Below are positions 1-7,411 of a stretch of DNA of 31,023 nt, piece by piece. Position numbers and translations under genes: made by a program. The notes under the pieces are model-generated. The model was given only the letters and a program-made list of their open reading frames with translations, searched no databases and was not told where the DNA came from. This DNA comes from a virus. The number at the start of each line of letters is the position of its first letter. Position 1 is the first letter of the stretch. Where the stretch lies: the IMG/VR virus record IMGVR_UViG_3300009703_000070, positions 1 through 31,023 of that record. One strand, 5' to 3'.

Positions 1-303
1 GATGTAGCTAAAGAAGTTGTTGAAACAATCGCTAAGAAAAATATGTCAATGAGAGAAGCTTTGGCAAAAGTTTGGGATAATGGATATGATAAACTTAAAA
101 ATAATAATCCATTTGAAGGTTTTGGCGCAAACACACCTACATCTAACCAAGGTGTACAAACTGTTAAAAGAGATCAAGCTGCACCTAAAATGGGTAATGC
201 CTCTGGTCCTAACAGATCAAACCCAAATAAGAAACCAGTAAACGCTTCAAAAACTGATACAGGTAAGCCAGTTACTAAAGTTGAAATAAACCCTAAGGTA
301 TAA
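1..303 (+). CDS. 3' part of a CDS entering from the left edge, unknown function
   Basis: The reading frame is open from base 1 and ends at TAA 301-303, so this is the C-terminal 100 residues of a gene that may start upstream. In-frame ATGs at 43 and 49 lack a convincing ribosome binding site, so I treat the gene as 5'-truncated. The visible part has a short charged helical start (MREALAKVW) followed by a long low-complexity stretch rich in Asn, Lys, Pro and Thr that looks disordered. It lies 5 bases before the nucleotidase gene. I do not recognise the family; a virion or scaffold-associated protein would fit the neighbourhood, but that is only context. Confidence 0.6.
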   Translation, partial: DVAKEVVETIAKKNMSMREALAKVWDNGYDKLKNNNPFEGFGANTPTSNQGVQTVKRDQAAPKMGNASGPNRSNPNKKPVNASKTDTGKPVTKVEINPKV

Positions 304-307
304 TTCA

Positions 308-817
308 ATGAAACACCTGGTTGAATTACAGGTTGTCTCTGAGCAAGAAGATTTACCTACGATCTATTGTGATATGGACCAGGTATTGTGTAACTTTCTC
401 AAAGGCGCTGACGATGCGGTAGGAGGTAACTTTGTTACCATGAACTCTGCTGAGCGTTGGAAAAAACTCAATCAGACTAAAAACTTTTGGGCAAACCTAG
501 AGTGGATGCCTGGTGGGAAACAATTATATAGATTTATATCTAGATATGACCCCCATATCCTATCTGCATATGCAGGTAAGGACAAAAACTCTAGAGTGGG
601 TAAGATGAAGTGGTTGACTAAAAACACTAAAGTTCCTAGAGGGAAGATACATTTAGTTGTTAGAAGTCAAAAAAAAGACTTTGCAAAGGGTAACAATCTA
701 TTGATTGATGACTATGAAAAGAACATAAAAGAGTGGGAAAGTGCTGGTGGGCAAGGAATATTGCACACAAACACTAATAAAACTATACAAGAGCTGAAAA
801 AATTAGGGTTCAAATAG
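308..817 (+). CDS. HAD-superfamily 5'(3')-deoxyribonucleotidase-like protein
   Basis: Predicted to dephosphorylate deoxynucleoside monophosphates in the cytoplasm, adjusting nucleotide pools during infection. HAD motif I is seen as CDMDQVL, with the nucleophile and acid/base aspartates at residues 22 and 24. A motif II-like LSA lies near residue 86, Lys-rich motif III candidates near 122-127, and motif IV as LLIDDYEKN with Asp134/Asp135. The length of 169 residues fits small NT5C-type enzymes, which are common in T4-like cyanophages and pelagiphages. The gene sits just upstream of a late promoter and structural genes and ends 2 bases before that promoter, so it probably belongs to the preceding transcription unit. 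Substrate preference cannot be read from sequence. Confidence 0.8.
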   Translation: MKHLVELQVVSEQEDLPTIYCDMDQVLCNFLKGADDAVGGNFVTMNSAERWKKLNQTKNFWANLEWMPGGKQLYRFISRYDPHILSAYAGKDKNSRVGKMKWLTKNTKVPRGKIHLVVRSQKKDFAKGNNLLIDDYEKNIKEWESAGGQGILHTNTNKTIQELKKLGFK

Positions 818-818
818 T

Positions 819-826
819 TATAAATA
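819..826 (+). promoter_or_regulatory. T4-type late promoter TATAAATA
   Basis: Exact match to the T4 late promoter core TATAAATA (NATAAATA in T4-like cyanophages). It lies directly after the nucleotidase stop and about 43 bases before the ATG of the structural gene at 869, a sensible distance. Recognition would need the phage late sigma factor and sliding clamp system, which are not in this window. Confidence 0.75.
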
Positions 827-868
827 ATAGAAAGTAAAATTACTAATAAGTAAAAAAGGAGAAATCAA

Positions 869-1492
869 ATGGGATTATGGGGAACAGACGCAGACGCAAC
901 TGATAACAAACCTAAAAATCTGACAACTGATACTAACTCCGATTACGCAAAAAAAGATGTTTTCGCAAACAAATCAGGTTGGGTGCGAAGAGCAGGTACT
1001 GCAGCTAATGGTAACGATAACGCAGACGCTCAAGAAGAAGTTTTGGTTGCGATCGGTGATTTATCAGGTGCATCATCAACTACTGGTTTAAAAGCACCTA
1101 CAATATCTTCAACTAGATTTATTGTTGGTACAACAGCGAATACTGACTTTACAGCTAATGATGCTAACGCACAAATAGATGTAGAAGTAACTTACGATGA
1201 AGAGGTTACAGTTAATACTTCAGGTGGTACACCAACACTTGTAGTTGCTAACAATGACGCTTCAGGTGGAGGTTACGGTAACTTAACATTAACTTACCTT
1301 GCTTCAGAATCAACTGCTAACTCACTAAGATTTAGAAAAACATCTGCTGGTATTGGTAATACAGACGTATTAACAATCGGTGGTTCAAACATTGTATTGA
1401 ACTCTGGTACAATCGTTGATACAGCAGACGGTTCAACTGCAGCTTCGCTTGCATTTGGAACAGTTGGCGCAAGTAAAACAGTAAGTTCGTAA
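869..1492 (+). CDS. Probable virion structural protein
   Basis: A 207-residue protein whose N-terminus (MGLWGTDADATDNKPKNL) and following 'YAKKDVFANKSGWVRRAGT' segment match a pattern I associate with conserved virion proteins of T4-like marine phages. The rest is rich in Thr, Ser, Gly, Asn and short hydrophobic strands, as in beta-rich capsid-decorating or tail-associated proteins. A good ribosome binding site (AAAAGGAG, 8 bases before the ATG) and an exact late promoter 43 bases upstream both support late, high-level expression. No enzymatic motif or signal peptide is seen. The exact virion location (head, neck or tail) cannot be decided here. Confidence 0.65.
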   Translation: MGLWGTDADATDNKPKNLTTDTNSDYAKKDVFANKSGWVRRAGTAANGNDNADAQEEVLVAIGDLSGASSTTGLKAPTISSTRFIVGTTANTDFTANDANAQIDVEVTYDEEVTVNTSGGTPTLVVANNDASGGGYGNLTLTYLASESTANSLRFRKTSAGIGNTDVLTIGGSNIVLNSGTIVDTADGSTAASLAFGTVGASKTVSS

Positions 1493-1498
1493 TAGGCA

Positions 1499-1506
1499 TA
1501 TAAATA
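1499..1506 (+). promoter_or_regulatory. T4-type late promoter TATAAATA
   Basis: Second exact TATAAATA in an intergenic gap, 33 bases before the ATG of the coiled-coil gene at 1539. Being intergenic and at a similar distance to the next gene as the one at 819 argues against chance, even in AT-rich DNA. Confidence 0.72.
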
Positions 1507-1538
1507 GATTATATTATATAATATAGGAGTGATATATA

Positions 1539-1853
1539 ATGAGTGAAGACAATAAAGATTCTAATCTTGGTGTTAATGCACTAAAGAATAGAATTGAAAA
1601 GTTAGAAAGTGACGTGAAAAATGTCACGACCCAAATCAATGATTTGGAAAAGAAAAAAATCGAAGCATTAGCTTTGTTGAACGCACTACAAGGTGCTAAA
1701 CAACAATGTAACATGTTTCTACAAGAAATTAATAATGAAGGTAGTGGAAGTTCAGAAAGTGTAGGAGATATGGGAAGTCTAGGCGGACCACCTCCAACAA
1801 AAGAAGAACTTGAAATACAAAAGCAAAAAGAAGCTGGTATTTCAACCACTTAA
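1539..1853 (+). CDS. Small coiled-coil protein, unknown function
   Basis: 104 residues. Residues about 14-66 form an evident coiled coil with heptad-like spacing (LKNRIEKLESDVKN, then LEKKKIEALALLNAL). A Gly/Ser/Pro-rich linker and a charged C-terminal tail follow. The gene has its own late promoter (1499) and a GGAG ribosome binding site, so it is probably made late, and its neighbours are structural proteins. A role in assembly or as a minor virion component is possible but inferred from position only. The minus-strand frame over the same bases is a shadow. Confidence 0.6.
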   Translation: MSEDNKDSNLGVNALKNRIEKLESDVKNVTTQINDLEKKKIEALALLNALQGAKQQCNMFLQEINNEGSGSSESVGDMGSLGGPPPTKEELEIQKQKEAGISTT

Positions 1854-1860
1854 TTATTGA

Positions 1861-1878
1861 TTGTGGTACATGCCACAA
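1861..1878 (+). terminator. Intergenic hairpin, possible weak terminator
   Basis: A 6-bp perfect stem (TTGTGG / CCACAA) around a 6-base loop, starting 7 bases after the stop at 1853. There is no T-tract directly after it. A second, weaker CCCC/GGGG pairing lies at 1887-1904. Either could attenuate transcription or stabilise a 3' end. Confidence 0.35.
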
Positions 1879-1923
1879 GTAACATTCCCCAAATACATGA
1901 GGGGTTTATAAAGGAGAGCCAAA

Positions 1924-2400
1924 ATGGCAGATAAAAAAATAACGGCGTTAACTGACCTTTCAACAGGTATAGCTGGTGCTGACTTATTACACGTAATCGA
2001 TGACCCAAGTGGAACACCGATTAACAAAAAAGTTAGTGTTACTAACTTTATTAACAACTTACCATCTTTCATTGGATTTTCAAATTCAGTAGAAGATATA
2101 TCAGATGGTACGCAAACTGCGATATCTGTATCAACTGCTTTGACACTTTTACAAACAGCTGGTACAAACGCAACTACACTTGCTAACGGAACAGTAGTTG
2201 GTCAAATCAAAATCATCGTTCACGACACAGACGGTGGTTCAACTGAGATGACACCTGCGACTCCATTAGGATTTGTAAACGCCGACTTCGTAACTGCTGG
2301 AGATACATTAACTTGTATGTGGACAGGTGCCGCATGGGTAGTTCTTGCATCACACGCTGCAGCTGCCGATACTGGTGTTGCTGAGGTATCAGACGACTAA
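1924..2400 (+). CDS. Probable virion/tail-fibre-type structural protein
   Basis: 158 residues. The N-terminal part ([10 protein letters not shown], then [15 protein letters not shown] and KKVSVTNF) is the phrase commonly found at the start of phage tail-fibre and tail-associated proteins. The remainder is Thr/Gly/Ala-rich and beta-like, with a DTDGG turn and a hydrophobic '[12 protein letters not shown]' strand near the C-terminus. The gene is preceded by AGGAG and followed by a strong hairpin. Two upstream late promoters could reach it. It is too short to be a complete fibre, so a small fibre-like or head-decoration protein is likely. Confidence 0.55.
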   Translation: MADKKITALTDLSTGIAGADLLHVIDDPSGTPINKKVSVTNFINNLPSFIGFSNSVEDISDGTQTAISVSTALTLLQTAGTNATTLANGTVVGQIKIIVHDTDGGSTEMTPATPLGFVNADFVTAGDTLTCMWTGAAWVVLASHAAAADTGVAEVSDD

Positions 2401-2411
2401 TATTTAATAAT

Positions 2412-2438
2412 TACTTGGGGCGTTTATCGCCCCAGGTA
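2412..2438 (+). terminator. Stable intergenic hairpin (terminator-like)
   Basis: An 11-bp stem with one G-U pair: 2412-2422 pairs with 2428-2438 around a 5-base loop TTTAT. The core GGGGCG/CGCCCC is notably GC-rich for this AT-rich genome. It starts 12 bases after the stop of the structural gene. No long U-tract follows, so it may act as a 3'-end stabiliser or partial terminator rather than a classical intrinsic terminator. Confidence 0.55.
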
Positions 2439-2455
2439 CTATTAAGGAAAGATAA

Positions 2456-2890
2456 ATGAAGTCATTTAAGAATTACATAGCTGAGGACGGAGTAAACACT
2501 ACTCAACAATCACCATCTATTGACGGCACAGATATTAATCCAGCTGCTTTAGAAAACCCATCAGTAGTAAGAGCTTTAAACGCATACGTTGGAGCTATTG
2601 CTAGAGTGGCACATGAATTACCAGAACAAGCAATCACTCACATAAGACATAAACTTATGAGAGTTGGTTTACAGTTCGGTGCTACACCTGTTATGGAAGG
2701 TGAAAAAGGAAATTTCTCATTACCATTATCTTTATTCGGTGGAAGATTCGGAAAAGATGAAAACACACCATTTGGTGAGTTTATCAATGATGATGGTATA
2801 TCTCATAAAGTAGAAGGTGGTCTATCGATTAACTTTAATTATGAGATGCAAGAGGATAATACTTGTAAGATTACTGCTAGAATTGCATAA
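2456..2890 (+). CDS. Conserved T4-like phage protein, unknown function
   Basis: 144 residues opening with MKSFKNYIAED, a start shared by several small prohead- or virion-associated proteins of T4-like marine phages. A helical region (residues about 30-75, including ARVAHELPEQ) precedes a Gly/Phe-rich segment around LPLSLFGGRFGKDEN. No catalytic motif, signal peptide or membrane segment is seen. AAGGAAAG precedes the ATG. It heads a group of four closely packed genes up to 4461 that follow the hairpin at 2412-2438. Function is not assignable; head assembly is a guess from context. Confidence 0.55.
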   Translation: MKSFKNYIAEDGVNTTQQSPSIDGTDINPAALENPSVVRALNAYVGAIARVAHELPEQAITHIRHKLMRVGLQFGATPVMEGEKGNFSLPLSLFGGRFGKDENTPFGEFINDDGISHKVEGGLSINFNYEMQEDNTCKITARIA

Positions 2891-2901
2891 ATATTAACAT
2901 T

Positions 2902-3264
2902 ATGTACGAGAAGATTAACTCGGAAAATGTTATTATGTTCGCAATTCGAAACTACAACAATCCACAATGCGAGGGAGAGTTGGAGTTTTACGATGATCTA
3001 AAACGATTCAAGTATATCAAACGTCTTTTCAAAAAATACGTTGATACAAATGTTCTCAAAGAACGTCTTTTATTAAATCACTTCATAGTTTTAAGAAATG
3101 TTTTTGGACCAGATGCTTCTGTTACTTTATTATTATATAAAGTAGAAAAAGATCATTGGCATATTCTAAAATCATTCTTACTTTATCTAAATATGATAAA
3201 AGAGGATGAGTTAGGGGAAGTAAAACATGACCCATTTGTTCTCGAAGAATTAAGGAAAATCTAA
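2902..3264 (+). CDS. Conserved T4-like marine phage protein, unknown function
   Basis: 120 residues, mostly helical and charged, with Tyr/Phe/Leu-rich segments (RFKYIKRLFKKYV, then LNHFIVLRNVFG). It resembles a family I recall as conserved in T4-like cyanophages next to the two following genes, but I know no function. The stop codon overlaps the next start (TAATG), so the two are translationally coupled. The CATAAATA at 2886-2893 is late-promoter-like but only 9 bases from the start codon, so I do not use it as evidence. Confidence 0.55.
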   Translation: MYEKINSENVIMFAIRNYNNPQCEGELEFYDDLKRFKYIKRLFKKYVDTNVLKERLLLNHFIVLRNVFGPDASVTLLLYKVEKDHWHILKSFLLYLNMIKEDELGEVKHDPFVLEELRKI

Positions 3265-3890
3265 TGGGTAGAGCGATAGACTTATTTGTTACATACAGAT
3301 TTATTAAATTACTTACAACGTCATTCGAAAAAACGGATGCGTTTAAACTTGGTATCATTGATAAAGATGGTAATCGTATAATGAAAGATAGTGTATCTAG
3401 AGGAAAGATACCAGCAGTAGCCTTAGAAAAAACTCAAGAAAAAAACGCATATACTATTTTACACAAATTAGTATTCAATATCAAAAAAATATTTCAAAAA
3501 GTTCCTGGTCTTAGAACAAAAGTAGGTACATATGCAGCTGCATTGTTCTTACTAAAAGATACATTTAAAGAAAGTGTGTCAGACCCAGATATGTTTGAAA
3601 CTGAATTCGTTAAGTATTTAAAAGAAAATAACATAGAAGTAGATGGTGAAATATCAGAGGAAGTTATAGGATTTGGAGAGATACTACCTAAGGGTGAATA
3701 TGTATTGAAACAAGATATCCTAAATAAAGAAGAGGAAGAGTTAACTGCTAAGAAAGGTGATACAGTCATAGCATTTGAAGACGAACCACCAGTAGATACA
3801 GTTTTAGGAGTTGATATCTTTGCAGTTATACATGAAAAAACAAAAGAGAAAATTTATGTTTCTCTAGAGGATTTAGATGCCAAAAACTAG
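3264..3890 (+). CDS. Conserved T4-like marine phage protein, unknown function
   Basis: 208 residues. The N-terminal half (YRFIKLLTTSFEKTDAFKLG, then helical YTILHKLVFNIKKIFQKVPG and a small hydrophobic stretch near GTYAAALFLLKD) matches a pattern I associate with a conserved T4-like cyanophage protein encoded in this position. The C-terminal half is acidic and beta-like. The start overlaps the preceding stop by one base and the end overlaps the next gene by 14 bases. No signal peptide or catalytic motif is seen. Function unknown. Confidence 0.55.
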   Translation: MGRAIDLFVTYRFIKLLTTSFEKTDAFKLGIIDKDGNRIMKDSVSRGKIPAVALEKTQEKNAYTILHKLVFNIKKIFQKVPGLRTKVGTYAAALFLLKDTFKESVSDPDMFETEFVKYLKENNIEVDGEISEEVIGFGEILPKGEYVLKQDILNKEEEELTAKKGDTVIAFEDEPPVDTVLGVDIFAVIHEKTKEKIYVSLEDLDAKN

Positions 3891-4461
3891 AAAGTCATTT
3901 ACTGAAAAGAAAATAAGAGCTGAAAAAGAGCCATTGTTTCAAGAAGTAAACCCATACACAGGTCAACAAATTAAAATAGAAGATGCACCAGCAAATGCTA
4001 CAGGTGCAGCTGTTGCTGGAACAGGTGATGATAGTTCAGTGGTTGTTGTTAGAAAACCTAAAAGAAAAGATAAAGAAACAAAAATGATGCTTGATGCAAG
4101 AACTAAAGTATATAAATTACATGCACAAAGGTTATCAGATAGAAGAGCAAAAAGATTAGAGCAACTAAAAAAATCTAATTTTAAAGAAAGTGTATTATCA
4201 TCTATAAACGAGTTTGATAGAGAGAGTGATTTAGTTGAAAACAATCTAGAGGTATTAAAACAAATTGTAAAGAGAAAACAAAATAAACCTTTAAAATTTT
4301 CAAATGGTCAAATGAAAGTTGACTTAATGACAGCTTCTGCGATAATGGCTGTTTATGATAAAGTCAATACAGCTAACAAAGGCAAAATTGATAGAATGGT
4401 TAATGGTGACAAAAGACAGTTTATGAAAATGGCTGATACTGCATTTAAATTAGCAAGATAG
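3877..4461 (+). CDS. Conserved basic T4-like phage protein, unknown function
   Basis: 194 residues, strongly basic and helical, with many Lys/Arg clusters (VRKPKRKDKETK near residues 58-69; RRAKRLEQLKK near 89-99). The N-terminal 55 residues look disordered (Ala/Gly/Asp-rich). The C-terminal part holds VDLMTASAIMAVYDKVN, a helical segment I have seen in conserved cyanophage hypotheticals. It overlaps the previous gene by 14 bases and forms a coupled trio with it and the gene at 2902. Nucleic-acid or scaffold interaction is possible from charge alone. Confidence 0.55.
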   Translation: MPKTRKSFTEKKIRAEKEPLFQEVNPYTGQQIKIEDAPANATGAAVAGTGDDSSVVVVRKPKRKDKETKMMLDARTKVYKLHAQRLSDRRAKRLEQLKKSNFKESVLSSINEFDRESDLVENNLEVLKQIVKRKQNKPLKFSNGQMKVDLMTASAIMAVYDKVNTANKGKIDRMVNGDKRQFMKMADTAFKLAR

Positions 4462-4477
4462 ATAATGAGGTTTTATT

Positions 4478-5131
4478 ATGATACTAGCATCGGGTTGTTC
4501 TTTTACAGACGATAATCGCAATTCACATTTGGTCACTTGGCCGCATCTAATCGCAAAAGCAAAAAATACAAAAGCAACCAATTTAGGTTTAAGAAGAACT
4601 GGTAATGAGTTCATGGCAGATAGAGTAATTGAAGAATTACATAAAGACATAATTGTATATGATGAAGTTTACATATTATGGTCAGGTCTTGGAAGATACC
4701 ATTATAAAATTAAAGATAATAGTTATACACATCTTACTTTATCAAACTATAATTATTTGATAATGCCAAATCAAAATTTTCAAATAGGTCCACATCACTT
4801 TGTAGATAAGTTTATGCATACCGTGTATAAAACTCAATGTATATGCGAAAAAATGAGGGTTAAATTAACTCAAATGCAGGCTTTAATATATCCTTATGGT
4901 AAAGAGAACGATAAATACAAGACAAGCGATTTATGTAAAGCGATAATCGAACATCCTTTATATGATCACATAACCAACTTTATTGGTTGGCCGATGTTTA
5001 AGGATATTGGAGGCAAGTATTGGATTGACAGAAATAATTACGAAGATCAAGAATATTTTGATTCTTCAGGTCACCCAACTCAAAAAGGTCATCAAAAAAT
5101 AGCTGATACTTTTTTAAACAAGGGAGAATAG
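4478..5131 (+). CDS. SGNH/GDSL-hydrolase-like protein
   Basis: 217 residues. The N-terminus reads MILASGCSFTDD, a phage-type variant of SGNH block I (Gly-x-Ser, with Ser8 as candidate nucleophile). The C-terminus has SSGHPTQKGHQKIAD, matching block V with candidate catalytic His199. The canonical Asp three residues before that His is replaced by Ser196, with Asp195 one position earlier, so the dyad is degenerate. Family members cleave esters or acetyl groups from sugars and lipids. The protein has no signal peptide, so a cytoplasmic substrate is implied. Ribosome binding site ATGAGG. The assignment rests on motif ends; the middle is not diagnostic. Confidence 0.55.
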   Translation: MILASGCSFTDDNRNSHLVTWPHLIAKAKNTKATNLGLRRTGNEFMADRVIEELHKDIIVYDEVYILWSGLGRYHYKIKDNSYTHLTLSNYNYLIMPNQNFQIGPHHFVDKFMHTVYKTQCICEKMRVKLTQMQALIYPYGKENDKYKTSDLCKAIIEHPLYDHITNFIGWPMFKDIGGKYWIDRNNYEDQEYFDSSGHPTQKGHQKIADTFLNKGE

Positions 5132-5133
5132 AT

Positions 5134-5295
5134 ATGTTTAATTGGATAAAAGGAAGAGTGAAAGAAATGTCATCATGGTCAGGTGCTAGTTTAATAGCAT
5201 TTGGAATGTTGGTAATTCTTGGAGGCCCATTCGTAAAGATAGCTGCATATGCGGCAGTTGCTTGGGGCGTATGGTCAATATATAGAAAAGACTAA
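5134..5295 (+). CDS. Small membrane protein (holin candidate)
   Basis: A 53-residue ORF starting 3 bases after the preceding stop, with GGGAG upstream. It has a charged N-terminus (KGRVKEM) and then two short hydrophobic stretches, residues about 18-32 and 35-51, which could form a hairpin of two membrane segments or one long one. It ends in RKD. It lies directly before the spanin pair, so a holin or pinholin role is attractive, but no holin family signature is visible. It could also be an unrelated small membrane protein. Confidence 0.5.
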   Translation: MFNWIKGRVKEMSSWSGASLIAFGMLVILGGPFVKIAAYAAVAWGVWSIYRKD

Positions 5296-5312
5296 TCACT
5301 CAAATAGAATTT

Positions 5313-5702
5313 ATGTTTAAAATTTATGGCATTATATTAATTATTGGTATCGTAGGTGCAATTGGCTTTGGTGCGAAATACTACTACGATACCACTCAAA
5401 ATAAAATTGCAGTCTTGCAAGACAGCAACGCAAAACTAGAACTTGTCGCTGAAACTAATCAAAGTACAATCAATAGACTACAAGAAGATAACGCAAAAAT
5501 GAATGAGTTATCTAAGGAGTTGCAATCAGATTTAGCAGAGGCAACTAAGTATAAAGACGAATTAATAGAAAAATTACAAAAACATGATCTTACTAGATTG
5601 TCACTAAAGAAACCTGGTTTGATTGAGAAAAGGATAAACAATGGAACTAAAGAACTTTTTGAAAGTTTTGAGTCTCTTACTGGTAACACTACTACTGACT
5701 AA
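5313..5702 (+). CDS. Rz-like inner-membrane spanin (i-spanin)
   Basis: 129 residues with one N-terminal membrane segment (residues about 4-21, GIILIIGIVGAIGFG) followed by a long periplasmic coiled coil (residues about 25-95, with repeated NAKL/NAKM and ELIEKLQK heptads). The segment around HDLTRLSLKKPGLIEKRIN resembles conserved i-spanin-like proteins of T4-like marine phages. Spanins fuse inner and outer membranes as the last step of lysis. The next gene, a lipoprotein, begins inside this one in another frame and overlaps by 62 bases, the classic Rz/Rz1 arrangement. No strong ribosome binding site is visible. Confidence 0.72.
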   Translation: MFKIYGIILIIGIVGAIGFGAKYYYDTTQNKIAVLQDSNAKLELVAETNQSTINRLQEDNAKMNELSKELQSDLAEATKYKDELIEKLQKHDLTRLSLKKPGLIEKRINNGTKELFESFESLTGNTTTD

Positions 5703-6045
5703 TTGTAGTACGTTTAAATTACCTACAAAAACAGTAGTAAAAACTGAATATATTGAGAAAAATATACCTTTACAATCACACCCTAAACCCCTTAATATGC
5801 AGAATGTCGAATGGTATGTTGTAACAGAGCAAAATTTTAATGAGTTTATTACTAAATACAAGAAAGAACATGGTGAAGAGTGGGTATTCTATGCGATATC
5901 TGTAAGAGGATATGAAGCGATGGCGTTGAATATGGCAGATATTAAGAGATATCTAGAACAAAATCAAAAATTAATTATATACTATGAAAAGGCTGTGCAA
6001 CCAAATTTAGAAGAAAGTACAAAAGAAGATGGCAAAAAAGAATAA
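5641..6045 (+). CDS. Rz1-like outer-membrane spanin lipoprotein (o-spanin)
   Basis: 134 residues with a short signal peptide ending in the lipobox LLTNC (Cys22), predicting export and lipid anchoring in the outer membrane. A Pro/Thr/Lys-rich stretch (KLPTKTVVK) follows, then a conserved domain with NVEWYVVTEQNF and RGYEAMALNMADIKRYL, which I recall from spanin-like lipoproteins of T4-like cyanophages. It starts in the +1 frame inside the i-spanin gene and overlaps the next gene by 17 bases. Together with 5313-5702 it should bridge the periplasm and fuse membranes at lysis. It is longer than lambda Rz1. Confidence 0.72.
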   Translation: MELKNFLKVLSLLLVTLLLTNCSTFKLPTKTVVKTEYIEKNIPLQSHPKPLNMQNVEWYVVTEQNFNEFITKYKKEHGEEWVFYAISVRGYEAMALNMADIKRYLEQNQKLIIYYEKAVQPNLEESTKEDGKKE

Positions 6046-6502
6046 ATTTAACGGTCTATTATCAAGTCAATTTAAAAGACCTAATAAATGGAAACTAACT
6101 AAATCATTAACTTTTAAGACTGACCTTTGGAAAGAGGAAATCGCCCTATTTAAGAAAAATAAAGTAGATATTAAATGGGATAAAGACACTATGACTGTAC
6201 CAAAGGGATATATAACAGACATGGCATCCGTACCAAGAGCAGCATGGGCGTTTATTGCACCATTTGATGTTGCAAGAGCGGCAGTTTGTCATGATATTAT
6301 GTACGAAAAATTAAATGCAAGAAAAAAAGATATAAATACTAAAGAATTTAGATTAATGAGATCAATTGCTGATACAGTATTCATGAATGGTATGAATGCT
6401 TCAGAGCCGCCAGTAAGATCATGGAAAAAATTTGCGGCGTATTGGGCAGTTAGAATGTTTGGATGGTCTGCAATTAAAAGTTCAGCGCCAAGAAAATGGT
6501 AA
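6029..6502 (+). CDS. DUF1353 family phage protein
   Basis: 157 residues. The central segment VPKGYITDMASVPRAAW (residues about 57-73) and the following AAVCHDIMYE are the recognisable DUF1353 signature: a Thr-Asp-x-Ala-Ser-x-Pro-Arg motif then a His-Asp pair. The family is common in tailed phages, often near lysis or tail genes, and has no established biochemical role that I know. The C-terminus is helical (WAVRMFGWSAI). It overlaps the o-spanin gene, which suggests co-expression with the lysis genes; a cell-wall-related function is possible but unproven. Confidence 0.75.
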   Translation: MAKKNKFNGLLSSQFKRPNKWKLTKSLTFKTDLWKEEIALFKKNKVDIKWDKDTMTVPKGYITDMASVPRAAWAFIAPFDVARAAVCHDIMYEKLNARKKDINTKEFRLMRSIADTVFMNGMNASEPPVRSWKKFAAYWAVRMFGWSAIKSSAPRKW

Positions 6503-6514
6503 TAGGAGTAAAAA

Positions 6515-7411
6515 ATGGCTAAATATTTCTGTATAAGTTCACCAGCAGTCTGCTATGATGATCTAGTACAATATTATGTAATGAAACAATTATTAGAAGA
6601 TGTAGCAGTGGCAAAAGCTGATGACGCATATTACAGTCAAATGGCTAATGACTTCACAAAAACTGTAGGAACACAAAGCGGTTCAGACAGTTGGGGTTAT
6701 AATAGATATATACCATCTTGGAAAAGAGAATATGCAGTTGGTACAATAACTGGCTATACAAACGATCAACTTAAAACTCAATTAGACACAGATTTTAATA
6801 GTATAAAATATGGAACTGCAATAGGTAGTTCAGCGTCTCATGTTACAACTGCTATGGCTAACGATGGCCTACTTGATACAGAAGGTGACCCAGCTGATTC
6901 TGGTTTAAAAGGAACAGCTTTTCAAGTGGTAAATACAAACGGACCATCAATTCATCAAGAACCTTATTCAAATGCTATAACATCTACTGCAGCTTACGAT
7001 AAATTATACACAGCAACAGATGTAAAATTTATTTACATAGATTTCTATGACAAGTTTTCAACTCACTTTGACACGTGGTGGAATAAATTAAGTTTAACAA
7101 AGTCTGGTGATTCAACTTGGCAAACAAATAAAGCTGATTACAAAGCAGATGTTAGAAATAACATGGGCACTCAATCATTTAGTTCAGATGAGGGACCAGG
7201 CACAGCTACAAAAACTTGGCACACTTGGACTATGGGTTATCCAACTCATCCTAGTGGAACTGCTGATGATAGAGTTTATGTATTACCTATTGATAAACTT
7301 TTAGATAAAGATGCTACAACAATGTCTGAACTTGCTACATTTTTAGGTGTTAACGTTAGCACAAATGCAAATAATATCATAGACGAATATAAATCTTTTA
7401 CAACAGTTTAA
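6515..7411 (+). CDS. Orphan 298-residue protein, unknown function
   Basis: The translation has no family I recognise. It starts MAKYFCISSP after a TAGGAG ribosome binding site. The body is rich in Thr, Ser, Asp and Trp/Tyr, with segments such as IYIDFYDKFSTHFDTWWNK and KTWHTWTMGYPTHPSG. The C-terminus, with VYVLPIDKLLDK and ELATFLGVNV, superficially resembles the end of sulfotransferase-like or kinase-like proteins ('FLGV' followed by a helix), but no P-loop or PAPS motif is visible. No signal peptide. Its stop overlaps the next start. It could be a virion protein or an enzyme; I leave it open. Confidence 0.55.
   Translation: MAKYFCISSPAVCYDDLVQYYVMKQLLEDVAVAKADDAYYSQMANDFTKTVGTQSGSDSWGYNRYIPSWKREYAVGTITGYTNDQLKTQLDTDFNSIKYGTAIGSSASHVTTAMANDGLLDTEGDPADSGLKGTAFQVVNTNGPSIHQEPYSNAITSTAAYDKLYTATDVKFIYIDFYDKFSTHFDTWWNKLSLTKSGDSTWQTNKADYKADVRNNMGTQSFSSDEGPGTATKTWHTWTMGYPTHPSGTADDRVYVLPIDKLLDKDATTMSELATFLGVNVSTNANNIIDEYKSFTTV

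Noticed and set aside
2886-2893. CATAAATA as a late promoter for the gene at 2902
   Set aside because: It is only 9 bases from the ATG, leaving no room for a leader, and overlaps the previous stop.
4910-4917. NATAAATA matches within genes at 4910-4917, 10751-10758 and 13320-13327
   Set aside because: All lie in coding regions with no suitably placed downstream start; expected by chance at this base composition.
7107-7304. Second + frame ORF (65 codons) inside the orphan gene
   Set aside because: Fully contained in another frame of a longer, better-supported gene; low complexity and no ribosome binding site.
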